64,000 nucleotides of DNA, taken from Bosea sp. RAC05 (GTDB lineage: Bacteria > Pseudomonadota > Alphaproteobacteria > Rhizobiales > Beijerinckiaceae). The notes under the pieces were generated by a model that saw only the letters and a program-made list of their open reading frames with translations, was not told where the DNA came from and ran no database searches. Below, one piece after another: positions 44,148 through 53,722 of the stretch (position 1 is its first letter; the number at the start of each line of letters is the position of its first letter). The position numbers and the translations under genes were made by a program. Location of the stretch: contig NZ_CP016464.1 of NCBI RefSeq assembly GCF_001713455.1, positions 124,001 to 188,000 of the forward strand, in the 5' to 3' direction.

Positions 44148-44466
44148 TTTCAGAACACATAATGACGCCGATCTGCTCATCGCATGGAGGTAATGTCAGC
44201 CGCCTGCGAGCCCGGTTGAGATCTTGGTCAGCGACGCCGTCCCAAACTGTTCGCGGGGCATCTCACAGGCGGAGCAATTGGAAAGCGATTCTGCTGAGCT
44301 CACGCGATTTGCCCACTGAGTTCCGGCCAGTTCGGCTCATGCGGGGCTGAAAATTTTTGTTGCCGCAGCTGACCGAAACACTGTCGGGCGCCTTGTTTTT
44401 CCCAGCGTGGAAGGCCATAAGCCCCAGCCGCGGCCAAATTTCCGCCGCAAGAGCAGACCGCGGGCG
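44148..44466. other. Gene-free, less G+C-rich flank between tRNA-Arg and the MBOAT gene
   Basis: No ORF here resembles a protein; a 62-codon frame at 44162-44350 has no recognisable features. By eye the sequence is clearly less G+C-rich than the core genome, with runs such as AAAATTTTTG near 44350. It probably contains the promoter of the MBOAT operon. I found no copy of the tRNA 3' end that would mark an att site. Confidence 0.4.
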
Positions 44467-46002
44467 ATGCATTTCAATTCTCTGAATTACATCTTCATCT
44501 TTCTGCCGCTGGTCGTGGCCGGCTGGGCGCTGTTGCGCACGACAGCCTATGGCAACCTGTTTATCGCCCTGGTCAGCCTGTATTTCTATGCTTCGGCCGA
44601 GCTTTGGTACCTTCTTCCGCTCTTCGCGACGGCGCTGCTGGATTATTGGATCGGCCAGAAGGTCCATGATGCCAAAGACCGCGCCTGGGCCAAGCGGATG
44701 GTCGTCATCAGCATCGTCGCGAACCTCGCACTGCTGGCGGTGTTCAAGTACACGACTTGGCTGACGACCTCCCTCTCGGGCCTGCTTGCGCCGCTGGGGC
44801 TGACGATCCCGATCATCTTGATCGTTCTGCCGCCCGCGATCTCGTTTTATACATTCCAGTCGATGAGCTATACGATCGACATCTACCGGAAGGAGTTCCA
44901 CCCCTACCGGAACGTTGTCGATTACATCTCCTTCGTCACCTTCTTCCCGCATCTGGTCGCGGGCCCGATCATGAGGGCGCGCGACCTGTTGCCGCAGCTG
45001 GCGCGATCGAGACCCCTGCCCAGTGCGCAGACCGTCTCTCTGGCACTCTTCATGATCCTGTTCGGCCTGTTCCAGAAGACGGTTTTCGCCGACAATGCCG
45101 GCGGGTTGGTCGAGACCGTGGTGCAGATGATGGGGCCGGGCGCGAAGACGCCGCTCCCCCCGGGCATCGGCCTGATCTTCGCCTATGGCTTTGCGATCCA
45201 GATCTACTGCGACTTCGCCGCCTATTCGACCATCGCGCGCGGCTCGGCGAAGCTGCTCAATGTCGAGTTGATGCGCAACTTCCTGACGCCCTATTTCTCG
45301 ACGAACCCGTCCGAGTTCTGGCGGCGCTGGCACATCTCGCTGTCGACCTGGCTTCGCGACTACCTCTATGTGCCGCTCGGCGGCAACCGTGGCGCGTCTT
45401 GGTTCGTCATGCGGAACCTCATGCTCACGATGCTGCTCGGCGGGCTTTGGCACGGCGCCGGGATTCTCTTCATTCTCTGGGGCGCCTGGCACGGCCTCCT
45501 GCTGATCCTGTACCGGCTGGTGCCGATCGACCAGTGGCTGGCCCGGTTCGGCTTCGCGGGCAAGGCTCTGGCCGCCTTCATCTTCTTCCATCTGGTCTGC
45601 ATCGGCTGGATCTTCTTCAGGGCGACGCCGGAACAGATCGGCCCGATCTGGTCCTCGATCCTTGCCACGCCCTCGATCATCCCGGATCTGCTGCAGCGCT
45701 ATGAGCAGTACATGCCCGCCTCCGGCGCGGGCTATGGCGCCTGGAGCGCCTTCATCGGCGGCGTGCTCCGGGGGCTTGTGTCGGAAAATTGGTACCTGAT
45801 CGTCTTCGGATGGGGGCTCGTGCTGTTTGCAGCTCCCGTGCTTGTGTTCGACTACCTCGGGCGTCGTCGCAACGAGGAGTTTCCCGATCTCTTCCTGAGA
45901 ATGAATACGGTCACGCGTGCCGTTCTCGCGCTGGTGTTCCTCTACGGAATCATCTTCTTCGCCCGGAGGCAGGCTGGTGAATTCATCTATTTCGCATTTT
46001 AG
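44467..46002 (+). CDS. MBOAT family membrane O-acyltransferase (AlgI-like)
   Basis: A 511-residue polytopic membrane protein. It starts MHFNSLNYIFIFLPLVVAG, typical of AlgI/PatA relatives. It carries PNPSEFWRRWHISLS-type sequence (TNPSEFWRRWHISLSTWLRDYLYVPLGGN) and the two conserved His in LWHGAG and WGAWHG; the former region holds the catalytic His. AlgI-type proteins pass acyl groups across the inner membrane to a periplasmic partner for O-acetylation of a polysaccharide. ATG 44467 was preferred over GTG 44407, whose extra 20 residues are basic and unlike the family. It overlaps the partner gene by 26 nt. Confidence 0.93.
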   Translation: MHFNSLNYIFIFLPLVVAGWALLRTTAYGNLFIALVSLYFYASAELWYLLPLFATALLDYWIGQKVHDAKDRAWAKRMVVISIVANLALLAVFKYTTWLTTSLSGLLAPLGLTIPIILIVLPPAISFYTFQSMSYTIDIYRKEFHPYRNVVDYISFVTFFPHLVAGPIMRARDLLPQLARSRPLPSAQTVSLALFMILFGLFQKTVFADNAGGLVETVVQMMGPGAKTPLPPGIGLIFAYGFAIQIYCDFAAYSTIARGSAKLLNVELMRNFLTPYFSTNPSEFWRRWHISLSTWLRDYLYVPLGGNRGASWFVMRNLMLTMLLGGLWHGAGILFILWGAWHGLLLILYRLVPIDQWLARFGFAGKALAAFIFFHLVCIGWIFFRATPEQIGPIWSSILATPSIIPDLLQRYEQYMPASGAGYGAWSAFIGGVLRGLVSENWYLIVFGWGLVLFAAPVLVFDYLGRRRNEEFPDLFLRMNTVTRAVLALVFLYGIIFFARRQAGEFIYFAF

Positions 46003-47578
46003 CTGGGTCGGGCTGGCGGTCGCCGGATTCGTTGCCATCGAGGCGACGATCTCCTGGTGGGCGCCGCGACCCGAGCATCAGCGCAGCAATTTTCTGGAGT
46101 ACGCCTTCGCCAAGACCGAGAGCGTGCAGCGCGCCTTTGTGATGGAAAAGGTCAGCCGTTTCGACGATGCGCGTCCCGACATTATCCAGGTCGGCGACAG
46201 TTCGGGCCTGCATGCCGTACAGTCACCGATCGTCGAATCCTATCTCGGCGGGCGCAGCTTTCTCAATCTCAGCGTCGCGTCCAATCTCGGATACCCCGGT
46301 TACTACGCCCTGGCGCGCCGCATCATGGAGCGGAGCGGCAGCGTCAAGGTGCTGGTGCTGTACTTCACGCCGGGCGGCGGAGCACCGCGTGAGGCCCTGC
46401 TGAACGCCAAGGACATCATGGGGCCCGATCTCCAGAGGGAATTCGCCAGCCCCTTCAACCGGCTTTTCCATGTGCCCTCTCTCGGCCTGAGGAAGGAGGT
46501 CACCGACAGTGTCTTCTATCTGAACGGCCGGCTGAACCAGACCGATCGCCCCCTGGTCAGCAACCCTGGCTATCTCATGTTGCGCGACATCATCGGGCCG
46601 AGCGGCGGCTGGGCCCGCGAGACAGATATCCCAGACGATCACATAAACGGGCTCTTCCAGATGGTCCGTCGCAACTCTCCGCCCTTGGCCGGCTACAGCG
46701 ACGATGAACTCGCGCAATACTACGGAACGGTGGCGGGCGTCGCTGGGGTTCCCAGCATGTTCGACTGGAAGAAGCTGTCCCGGCGGACTTACATCGAGGT
46801 CGTGCTGGACCAGTATCTCGCTTTGGCCCGTGAGCACGGTGCGCGCCTGGTGGTTGCCACCAATCCTATGCCACAAGCGTTCCAGAGAGAGGTCTTCCAG
46901 AAGACCTTTGATACGAGGGGCGTGGCACGCGAGCTGGCTGCCTATGCGGCGCGCCACGCCGATGTCTCGATCCTCAACATCGACTATTGGCCTGACGATC
47001 AATTCTCGGTCTTTTCGCATGTCGGGACGCCTTATGCCGTCGCAAGCTCGAAGCGTGTCGGCGAGCATCTTGCCGGCCTGATCGGCCAGCTGCCTCCCGT
47101 TGCTGCGCCGGTGCAGCCGTTTCGGAATGCCGGGCCTGTCAGCCTCGAAATGGCCGCTTCGCCCACAGTCTATGGGTTTTCAGATTCGGAGAAGGTCGGA
47201 TCGCGTGTGATCCGGCGAATCCGTCCAGGACGATTCGAGGCCCTCGCCTTTGCCAGGAGCGACAGCGAGAAGCCGCAGGAATTGCGAATCGCAACCGCGA
47301 ATGCCGCCGACGATCCCGTGTTGAAGACTCTGGGTGTGGCCATCTATGGGGTGAAGGCGACGCGGCTGCCCGACATCACGGAGGGCGACAGGCACTGGGT
47401 ACGGTTCGCACTGCCGGAGTCGGAGACGCGGCGCTACAATGGGTGGCTGGAAATCCTCCTGTCGACGCGCGGGGCGGCGACATGGCAAGGCGACGCGCTC
47501 CATGCGGACGCCACGGGGCCCACGCTCATGATCGAGCGGATCGAGATCGGGCCGCCAGCGGCGCCGCTGCAGAACTAA
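45977..47578 (+). CDS. SGNH-hydrolase-like partner of the MBOAT acyltransferase (putative)
   Basis: A 533-residue protein with an N-terminal membrane anchor (about 8-28). DIIQVGDSSGLHAV at about residue 70 resembles SGNH block I (GDSxG), and SFLNLSVASNLGYPGYYALARRI with VLVLYFTPGG resembles later blocks. DIYWP-like NIDYWPDDQFSVFSHVGTPYAVASSKRVGEHLAGL would carry the Asp/His region. The C-terminal 130 residues form a separate beta-rich domain. I chose GTG 45977, with GGAGG 45965-45969 placed 7 nt before it. In AlgI-AlgX, PatA-PatB and DltB-DltD systems such a partner completes acyl transfer in the periplasm. The substrate is unknown. Confidence 0.65.
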   Translation: MNSSISHFSWVGLAVAGFVAIEATISWWAPRPEHQRSNFLEYAFAKTESVQRAFVMEKVSRFDDARPDIIQVGDSSGLHAVQSPIVESYLGGRSFLNLSVASNLGYPGYYALARRIMERSGSVKVLVLYFTPGGGAPREALLNAKDIMGPDLQREFASPFNRLFHVPSLGLRKEVTDSVFYLNGRLNQTDRPLVSNPGYLMLRDIIGPSGGWARETDIPDDHINGLFQMVRRNSPPLAGYSDDELAQYYGTVAGVAGVPSMFDWKKLSRRTYIEVVLDQYLALAREHGARLVVATNPMPQAFQREVFQKTFDTRGVARELAAYAARHADVSILNIDYWPDDQFSVFSHVGTPYAVASSKRVGEHLAGLIGQLPPVAAPVQPFRNAGPVSLEMAASPTVYGFSDSEKVGSRVIRRIRPGRFEALAFARSDSEKPQELRIATANAADDPVLKTLGVAIYGVKATRLPDITEGDRHWVRFALPESETRRYNGWLEILLSTRGAATWQGDALHADATGPTLMIERIEIGPPAAPLQN

Positions 47579-47900
47579 CCGGGCGGCTTCGATCTCGGCT
47601 GAGACGAACACGAAGGGCGTCTTCGAGAATTCATCTTCCGTGGTGACCTGGCTTAGCTCAAGGCGTGCCGCAGAGCGGACCGCGTCTCCTTGGGAAAGCG
47701 CGCGCACAGGTCTTGATCGGTAGCGTCTTCCGGCCATTCGACCTTCACCTTGTGAAGCGGCTGCCCTTCCAGCTCACGAGGCCCGTCGAACGCATATCTC
47801 GCAGTGTCCGATGACGTGTGCGAGCGAGAAACCGAGCGCATCCGCGAGTTCGCTCCTGCGCCAGCGGAAAGGAAAAGCGGCCTTCCTGCGCCAGGCCGGC
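47579..47900. other. Spacer with possible remains of a small reverse-strand gene
   Basis: The 322 nt hold no intact convincing gene. On the reverse strand a frame at 47653-47841 reads RYAFDGPRELEGQPLHKVKV then EWPEDATDQDLCARFPKE. An adjacent frame reads RWRRSELADALGFSLAHVIG. A third downstream frame reads LELSQVTTEDEFSKTPFVFV. These protein-like pieces in different frames suggest one decayed gene, but I cannot name it. The DNA is less G+C-rich than its surroundings. Confidence 0.3.
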
Positions 47901-50900
47901 TCAGCGAGGCTCCGTGCCAAGCGCCGTCTCACCGGCAACGGGCGGGGCATCGGCACCGCGACGCCACCGGCTCTCCAGCTTCTGCAGCACGACGAAGAGC
48001 GACGGCACGACCACGACGGTCAGCAGGGTCGAGCCGATCATGCCGGTCAGCGTGGCGAAGCCGATCGAGCGCTGCGCATTGGCGCCGGCCCCGCTCGCCA
48101 GCACCAGCGGCACCAGCCCGAGGATGAAGGCGAGCGAGGTCATCACGATCGGCCGCAGGCGCAGCCGCGCCGCCTCGACCGCCGCCTCCGCCAGCGGCCG
48201 TCCCTGCTTGAGATGCAGGTCGCGGGCGAAGCCGACGATCAGGATTGCATTCTTGGCCGAGAGCGCGATCAGCAGCACGAGCCCGATCTGGGTGTAGAGA
48301 TTGCTGGAGAGTCCGAGCGCCAGCATCGCGCCCGCCGTCCCCAGAAGCGCCAGCGGCACGGAGAGGATGATGCCGAGCGGCGCGATCCAGCTCTCGTACT
48401 GGCCGGCGAGCACGAGATAGACCAGGAGCAGGCTCAAGCCGTAGACGAGGAAGACCTGCCCGGCCAGCTCCTTCTCCTGATAGGAGAGCCCCGCCCATTC
48501 ATAGCCCGTGCCGGGCGGCAGCGTCTGGCGCGCGATCTCGGCGAGGATGTCGAGCCCCTCGCCCGAGCTGACGTCGCGGTTGGGCGCGCCGATCAGCGTC
48601 GCCGCCGGGTAGAGATTGTGGAAGCTGATCAGGGACGGACCGATGCCGGGGCGGATGTCGGCGATGGCGCCGAGCGGCACCATCTCGCCGCTCTTGGCCC
48701 GCAGCTTCAGTGTCCGCAGCCCCTCGGCCTCCATGCGTGCCTCCGCCTGGGCCTGGACAAAGACCTGGAAGACGCGGCCGCCCTTGCTGAACTGGCCGAC
48801 ATAGGCCGAGCCGACATAGGCGCCGAGTGCATCGGTCGCGGCGCCGAAGGAGATCCCCAGCGCCTCGGCCTTGGTGCGGTCGATCGCCAGTTCCACCTGC
48901 GGCGCCTGGGCGCTGAAGGTGTTGCGCGCAGCCTGGAAGCGGTTCTGCGCGCGGGCCCGCTCGGCGATCGCGTCGGCGAGGCGCTGCAGCTTGGCGTAGT
49001 CGAAGCTGCCGTCGCGCAGCTCGACCTTCATGGTGAAGCCCGAGGCATTGCCGATGCCCTGGATCGGCGGCGGCGGCAGCACCAGCGCCGATCCATCCTC
49101 GAGATCGGCCATCGCCCGGTTGAGCGCGCCGTAGAGGCCGAGCAGATCCTCGCCCTTCCGGCGCGCCTTCCAGTCGGTCAGCATCACATAGGCGACGCCG
49201 GCATTGGCGAGGCTGGCATTGTCGTTGAGGGCCGAGAGGCCGGCGATCGCGATCACCTTGTCGACGCCCGGCACGGCGCGCGCCCGCCTGGTGACCTCGT
49301 CGAGCGCCGCCGTCGTGCGCGACAGCGAGGCCCCGTCCGGCAGTTGCACCGAGACCAGCATGTAGCCCTGGTCCTCGACCGGCAGGAAGGAGGTCGGGAT
49401 GCGGCTCAGCGCGTAGACGGAGGCCCCGACGAGCAGCAGCGTCACCGTGAAAACCACCCCGCTGCGCGCGACCAACCGGCGCACCAGCCCGACATAGGCC
49501 CGCTCGCAGGCGCCGTAGCCGCGCTCGAACATCCGGTAGATCCAGGCGCGCTGCGCGACGGGCTTGGGCGCCCGCAGCCAGAGCGCGCATTGCGCGGGCT
49601 TCAGCGTGACCGCGTTGACGGCGCTGATCAGCGCGGTGGCGGCGATCACCAGGGCGAATTGCTGGTAGATCTCGCCGCTCAGCCCCGGCAGGAAGGCGGC
49701 CGGCAGGAACACCGCCATCAAGACGAGCGTGATGCCCATGATCGGGCCGATCAGCTCCTCCATTGCCCGCACCGTCGCGTCATGCGGGCTCAGGCCCCGT
49801 TCCATGTGATGGGCGGCGCCCTCGACCACGACGATGGCGTCGTCGACGACGATGCCGATGGCCAGCACGACCGCCAGCAGCGTCGAGATGTTGACGGTGA
49901 AGCCGAGCGCCGCCATCGCCGCGAAGGCGCCGATGATCGTCACCGGCACCGTGGTGGCTGGCACCAGCGTCGCGCGCCAGTCCTGCAGGAAGATCAGGAT
50001 CACCAGCAACACCAGCACCGCCGCCTCGACCAGCGTCTTGTAGACCGCGCCCAGCGAAGCTTCGACGAAGCGCGTCGTGTCGAAGGGCACGCTCCAGCCC
50101 ATCCCCTCGGGAAAGCGCGCCGAGAGCGCGGTCATCCGCGTCTGCACGAGCTTCGCCACCTCGAGCGCATTCGCCTCCGGCAGCTGGAAGATGGCGAGCC
50201 CGGCCGAGGGCTGGCCGTTGAGGCGGAAATCCTGGCCATAGGCCTGGGCGCCGAGCTCGACGCGGGCGACGTCGCGCAGGCGGGTGATGCGGTTGCCGTC
50301 GGCCCGCACGATGATCGCCTCGAAGGCCTCGACCTCGTCGAGCCGGCCGGGCGTCAGCAGCGTCGTCTGGAAAGCCTGGTCGCCGGCTGTCGGAGCCATG
50401 CCGAGCTGGCCGGAGGCGACCGAGCGGTTCTGCTGGTTGACGGCATTGACGATGTCGGAGGGCAGCAGCCCGCGCAGCTGCATCTTCTGCGGATCGAGCC
50501 AGATCCGCATCGCATATTGCCCGGCGCCGAAGACGTTCACGGCGCCGACACCCGGCAGCCGCGCGATCTCGTCGAGCAGGTTCAGCGTCGCGAAATTCGA
50601 CAGGAACAGGCTGTCATGCCCGGCCCGGTCGGAGGTGAGCGCGACGATCTGGAGGATCGCGGTCGAGCGCTTGTTGGTCTGCACTCCTTGCGTCTGGACG
50701 ACGGAGGGCAGCTGCGGCAGCGCCGCGGCGACGCGGTTCTGCACCAGGATCTGCGCCTTGTCGGCATCCGTGCCGATCGCGAAGGTCACGGTCAGCGTGT
50801 AGAGGCCGTCGCTGGTGCTGGTCGAGGACATGTAGATCATGCCTTCGACGCCGTTGACCTTCTGCTCGATCGGCAGCGCGACCTCGCGGGCGATCACGGC

Positions 50901-51062
50901 GGCACTGGCGCCGGGATAGCGCGCCGTGACCTGCACCGTCGGCGGCACGACATTGGGATATTGCGCGACCGGCAGCCGCAGCAGCGCCACCAGCCCGAGA
51001 ATGACGATCAGGACCGCGATGACATTGGCCAGGACCGGCCGCTCGATGAAGAACTTGGCCAT
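47901..51062 (-). CDS. RND family multidrug efflux permease (HAE1 type)
   Basis: A 1053-residue protein of AcrB/MexF length. It starts MAKFFIERPVLANVIAVLIV; the transmembrane relay Asp pair is in LAIGIVVDDAIVVVE, and FLPVEDQGYM precedes the second half. Twelve membrane segments and two large periplasmic loops fit the proton-driven trimeric pump. Its ATG overlaps the adaptor stop by one base (TGATG). It is the last gene of a reverse unit that may begin at the Cys-rich gene 53406-53633. A 1148-codon frame on the opposite strand is a compositional shadow. Confidence 0.96.
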   Translation of the reverse strand: MAKFFIERPVLANVIAVLIVILGLVALLRLPVAQYPNVVPPTVQVTARYPGASAAVIAREVALPIEQKVNGVEGMIYMSSTSTSDGLYTLTVTFAIGTDADKAQILVQNRVAAALPQLPSVVQTQGVQTNKRSTAILQIVALTSDRAGHDSLFLSNFATLNLLDEIARLPGVGAVNVFGAGQYAMRIWLDPQKMQLRGLLPSDIVNAVNQQNRSVASGQLGMAPTAGDQAFQTTLLTPGRLDEVEAFEAIIVRADGNRITRLRDVARVELGAQAYGQDFRLNGQPSAGLAIFQLPEANALEVAKLVQTRMTALSARFPEGMGWSVPFDTTRFVEASLGAVYKTLVEAAVLVLLVILIFLQDWRATLVPATTVPVTIIGAFAAMAALGFTVNISTLLAVVLAIGIVVDDAIVVVEGAAHHMERGLSPHDATVRAMEELIGPIMGITLVLMAVFLPAAFLPGLSGEIYQQFALVIAATALISAVNAVTLKPAQCALWLRAPKPVAQRAWIYRMFERGYGACERAYVGLVRRLVARSGVVFTVTLLLVGASVYALSRIPTSFLPVEDQGYMLVSVQLPDGASLSRTTAALDEVTRRARAVPGVDKVIAIAGLSALNDNASLANAGVAYVMLTDWKARRKGEDLLGLYGALNRAMADLEDGSALVLPPPPIQGIGNASGFTMKVELRDGSFDYAKLQRLADAIAERARAQNRFQAARNTFSAQAPQVELAIDRTKAEALGISFGAATDALGAYVGSAYVGQFSKGGRVFQVFVQAQAEARMEAEGLRTLKLRAKSGEMVPLGAIADIRPGIGPSLISFHNLYPAATLIGAPNRDVSSGEGLDILAEIARQTLPPGTGYEWAGLSYQEKELAGQVFLVYGLSLLLVYLVLAGQYESWIAPLGIILSVPLALLGTAGAMLALGLSSNLYTQIGLVLLIALSAKNAILIVGFARDLHLKQGRPLAEAAVEAARLRLRPIVMTSLAFILGLVPLVLASGAGANAQRSIGFATLTGMIGSTLLTVVVVPSLFVVLQKLESRWRRGADAPPVAGETALGTEPR

Positions 51063-52219
51063 CAGCGCGCGGCCTTCGCGACATCGGTGACGGGGCGCAC
51101 CCGGCTGCCGGGGATGGCGTTCTGCATCAGGCCGACGACGACGCGGTCGCCCGCCGAGAGCCCGGCGCGGATGACCCTCAGACCGCCCTCGCTCGCCTCG
51201 CCGATTTCGACCGGACGCTGCTCGACCCGGTCCTGCCCGTTGACCACCAGCACATAGCGCCCGGTCTGGCTGGCACCGAGCGCCGCCTCCGGCACGAGCA
51301 GGGACGGCACGTCCTTCTGCAGCGGCAGCCGCACCCTGACATAGAGCCCCGGCAGCAGCACGCCCTTGGGGTTCGGCACGGAGGCCCGGACCGCCAGCGT
51401 GCCGCTGCCCATGTCGAGTTCGGGCGCGACATAGTCGAGCTGGCCGAGATGCGGATAGCCGGCATCGGTGTCGAGCCCGATCTCGACCGGAATGCTGCCG
51501 AGCCCGGCCAGCGTCAGGCCGCGCTGGCGCATCGCCTCGCGAATCCGCAGCACGGTCTGCTCATCGAGCGAGAAGCGCACCTTGATCGGGTCGCTCTGGA
51601 CGATCGAGGCCAGCAGCGTCGGCCCGCCGACGCCGACCAGCGCTCCCTGGTCGACGAGATGGGCCGAGACGATGCCGTCGAAGGGTGCCTTGACCTCCGT
51701 ATAGGCGAGGTTGAGCTGCGCCTGCGCCACCTGGGCGGCCGCCTGCTCGCGCGCGGCGGCGGTCGAATCGCGCCGGCTGAGCGCACTGTCGAGCGCGGCC
51801 TCCGAGGCGGCCTGGCGCTGGGCGAGCTGCTTCTGGCGGGCGAGATCAGCCTCGGCCTGGACCAGCAGCGCCTTTTGCTGGGCCTCGGCAGCCTCGGCCA
51901 GTTGCAGGTTCAGCCGGTAATTGTCCGGCTCGATCACGAAGAGCACGTCGCCCTGCTTCGCGGCGGCGCCGTCGCTGTAGCGAATCTCGCTCAGCGTGCC
52001 CGAGACCCGCGCCACGAGGTCGACCCGCTTCGCCGCTGCCGTCTGGCCCGTGAGCTCAAGATAGCGCGTCACCGGCCGCGACACCGGCGGCGCCACGCGA
52101 ACCTCGGCCGGGGGCGGCGCGGAGGCGGCCGGCTTGTCGTTGCAGGCGGCCAGCGTGGCGGCGAGGCCGAGCAGCACGGGCACAGCCGTCAGCCGTGAGG
52201 AGACGAGCGAGGCGATCAT
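51062..52219 (-). CDS. RND efflux periplasmic adaptor lipoprotein
   Basis: A 385-residue membrane fusion protein. The lipobox LAAC places the lipidated Cys at residue 26. The lipoyl half-motif VDLVARVSGTLSEIRYSDGA, a coiled-coil hairpin (about 105-165) and APFDGIVSAHLVDQGALV are classic. It connects the RND pump to an outer-membrane channel; no channel (TolC/OprM) gene is in this operon. It overlaps the preceding hydrolase gene by 4 nt and the permease by 1 nt. Confidence 0.95.
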   Translation of the reverse strand: MIASLVSSRLTAVPVLLGLAATLAACNDKPAASAPPPAEVRVAPPVSRPVTRYLELTGQTAAAKRVDLVARVSGTLSEIRYSDGAAAKQGDVLFVIEPDNYRLNLQLAEAAEAQQKALLVQAEADLARQKQLAQRQAASEAALDSALSRRDSTAAAREQAAAQVAQAQLNLAYTEVKAPFDGIVSAHLVDQGALVGVGGPTLLASIVQSDPIKVRFSLDEQTVLRIREAMRQRGLTLAGLGSIPVEIGLDTDAGYPHLGQLDYVAPELDMGSGTLAVRASVPNPKGVLLPGLYVRVRLPLQKDVPSLLVPEAALGASQTGRYVLVVNGQDRVEQRPVEIGEASEGGLRVIRAGLSAGDRVVVGLMQNAIPGSRVRPVTDVAKAAR

Positions 52220-53349
52220 CGTGATCCTCCCAGGGGTGGGCCGGGAATGAGGGCGTCGCCCAGCAGCGTCACGGAGCGGCCGAAGGTCTCGATGCGCTCG
52301 TTCAGGGACGATCTCTCCTGCCGGGCAGACCCCGCACCCTGGGAGATCGCCCGCCCGATCGCGGCAATGGTCGTGCCGTCCCCGAAGGCCTTGTTGTGGT
52401 TGCGGCCGAGGCCGCCGGCGACCTGCGACAGATCATGCGCCTCGATGCCGAGCGCGCGGAACTGGCTGAGATCGGTGTTGGCGCCCGCCCGGATCTTGCC
52501 GCCGAACAGCCGCCGCGACAGGTCGAGCGCATAGTCGTCGCGCGACGCGTAGAGCACGATGCGGGCGGTCAGCGGCCGCAGCCGCGCGATCTGGGTGCGG
52601 AACACGTCCATGTCGATGTCGGGCGCCGCCAGCACGATCGTGCCGAGACGCCCCAGCGTCTTCTGGTCGCCCGCGATCGAGAGCTGCCGCAGCGTCTCCA
52701 TCGTCAGCCAGTTGCCCATCGAATGGGCGAAGATGTCGATGCCCTCGATCCCCGGGTCGCGCGCCAGCCGCGCCAGCAGATCGGCCATCGCGTCCCGGCT
52801 GAAATTGGCGGAGTCCTTGTCGTAGCCGTAATCCCTGACCTCGCCCCGCGAGGGCCAGCTGAACAGGATCGGCAGGCCGCCATAGCCGGTGTCGTCGACG
52901 ATCTGGGCGAGGCGCACGACCGCCTCGTCGAATTGCGTGTTGTAGCCATGGGTGAAGACCAGCGCCCGGCGCCGCGTCTTCAGCTCGGCCCGGGCAAGCC
53001 CGGCGAACTGGGTCGCGTCGAGCTCGCGCGCTTCGACGAGCGCGATATGCTTGTCGGGGTCGGGACTGTCCGCATCGGTCGGAACCGAACCCGGCGCTCG
53101 TCCTTTCGGCAGCGACAGGGTGAGGCTGGCATAGCGCGCCGCGTCGCCGCGCTCGCCCGAGAAGAGATGGCCCGGCGGATCGAGAGCCGGGCCCCGCGTC
53201 GTCACCGCCAGCACGGTGCGGGTCTTCGCCTCGGCCGGCGGCTTCGCCACCGGCACCAGCAGCCCGCGGCCGGGGCCGGCGCAGCCGCCCGCCGCCAGCG
53301 CCAGCCACGCGGCTCCCATCAGGGCGATCCGGCCCAGCCCGCTTCGCAT
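52216..53349 (-). CDS. Alpha/beta hydrolase lipoprotein (DUF900 type)
   Basis: A 377-residue protein with a lipoprotein signal (LALAAGGCAG, Cys at about 23). The hydrolase core shows VFTHGYNTQFDEAVVRLAQI, PILFSWPSRG, the Ser nucleophile in IFAHSMGNWLTMETLRQL and TIVLAAPDIDMDVF. Members of this group (DUF900) are esterase-like and lie in the envelope. GGGGGA about 6 nt before ATG 53349 supports the start; an upstream extension is not protein-like. It overlaps the efflux adaptor by 4 nt, an unusual partner for an RND pump. Confidence 0.85.
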   Translation of the reverse strand: MRSGLGRIALMGAAWLALAAGGCAGPGRGLLVPVAKPPAEAKTRTVLAVTTRGPALDPPGHLFSGERGDAARYASLTLSLPKGRAPGSVPTDADSPDPDKHIALVEARELDATQFAGLARAELKTRRRALVFTHGYNTQFDEAVVRLAQIVDDTGYGGLPILFSWPSRGEVRDYGYDKDSANFSRDAMADLLARLARDPGIEGIDIFAHSMGNWLTMETLRQLSIAGDQKTLGRLGTIVLAAPDIDMDVFRTQIARLRPLTARIVLYASRDDYALDLSRRLFGGKIRAGANTDLSQFRALGIEAHDLSQVAGGLGRNHNKAFGDGTTIAAIGRAISQGAGSARQERSSLNERIETFGRSVTLLGDALIPGPPLGGSR

Positions 53350-53405
53350 CGGCAATCCCCCTGCCGCTCCCGTCCCCACGCCGCCGGCCGCGCCGGTACG
53401 GGCGA

Positions 53406-53633
53406 TCAGCCGCCGCGCGCCTCGACGACCTTGCGGCAGTCGCTTGAGAGCTTCGCCTTGTTGTCCTTCAGGCAGGCGTTCATCGGCTGCGGCTGGCCGA
53501 TGAAGGAGGCACAGAGTTTCTGCGCGTCCGGGCGGCAGGCCATCTGTTCGGCGCGCGTCGGGCCCGACTGGGCACCGGCGAAGGAGGTGCCCGCGACCAG
53601 GAGGGCGCAGGCGAGCAACAGCGATGTCTTCAT
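53406..53633 (-). CDS. Small secreted cysteine-rich repeat protein
   Basis: A 75-residue precursor. The signal peptide (KTSLLLACALLVAGTSFAGA) is followed by a mature part of about 53 residues with four Cys: MACRPDAQKLCASF, NACLKDNKAKLSSDCRKVVE. The spacing matches the Cys-rich GLG1-like repeats in small exported bacterial proteins. AGAGGA about 7 nt before ATG 53633 supports the start. The gene lies 56 nt upstream of the hydrolase-adaptor-pump genes without a T-tract terminator between, so it may lead that operon. A CCATGTTCATGG dyad lies about 90 nt upstream. Confidence 0.8.
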   Translation of the reverse strand: MKTSLLLACALLVAGTSFAGAQSGPTRAEQMACRPDAQKLCASFIGQPQPMNACLKDNKAKLSSDCRKVVEARGG

Positions 53634-53722
53634 GGGTCGATCCTCTCGGATGGCAGTCGCCCCCGCGGTCGCACGACCGGAGAGCCCACGGACCATGGCG
53701 CGATGCGCCTCCCCCGCCCATG

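Noticed and set aside
44148..47900. Direct repeat of the tRNA-Arg 3' end as an att site
   Set aside because: I looked for a second copy of the T-arm/acceptor sequence in the cassette flanks and found none, so integration at the tRNA remains unproven.
47811..51257. 1148-codon forward frame antisense to the RND permease
   Set aside because: Arg/Gln/Asp/His-rich sequence without membrane or fold features; the opposite strand encodes a full RND pump. Shadow.
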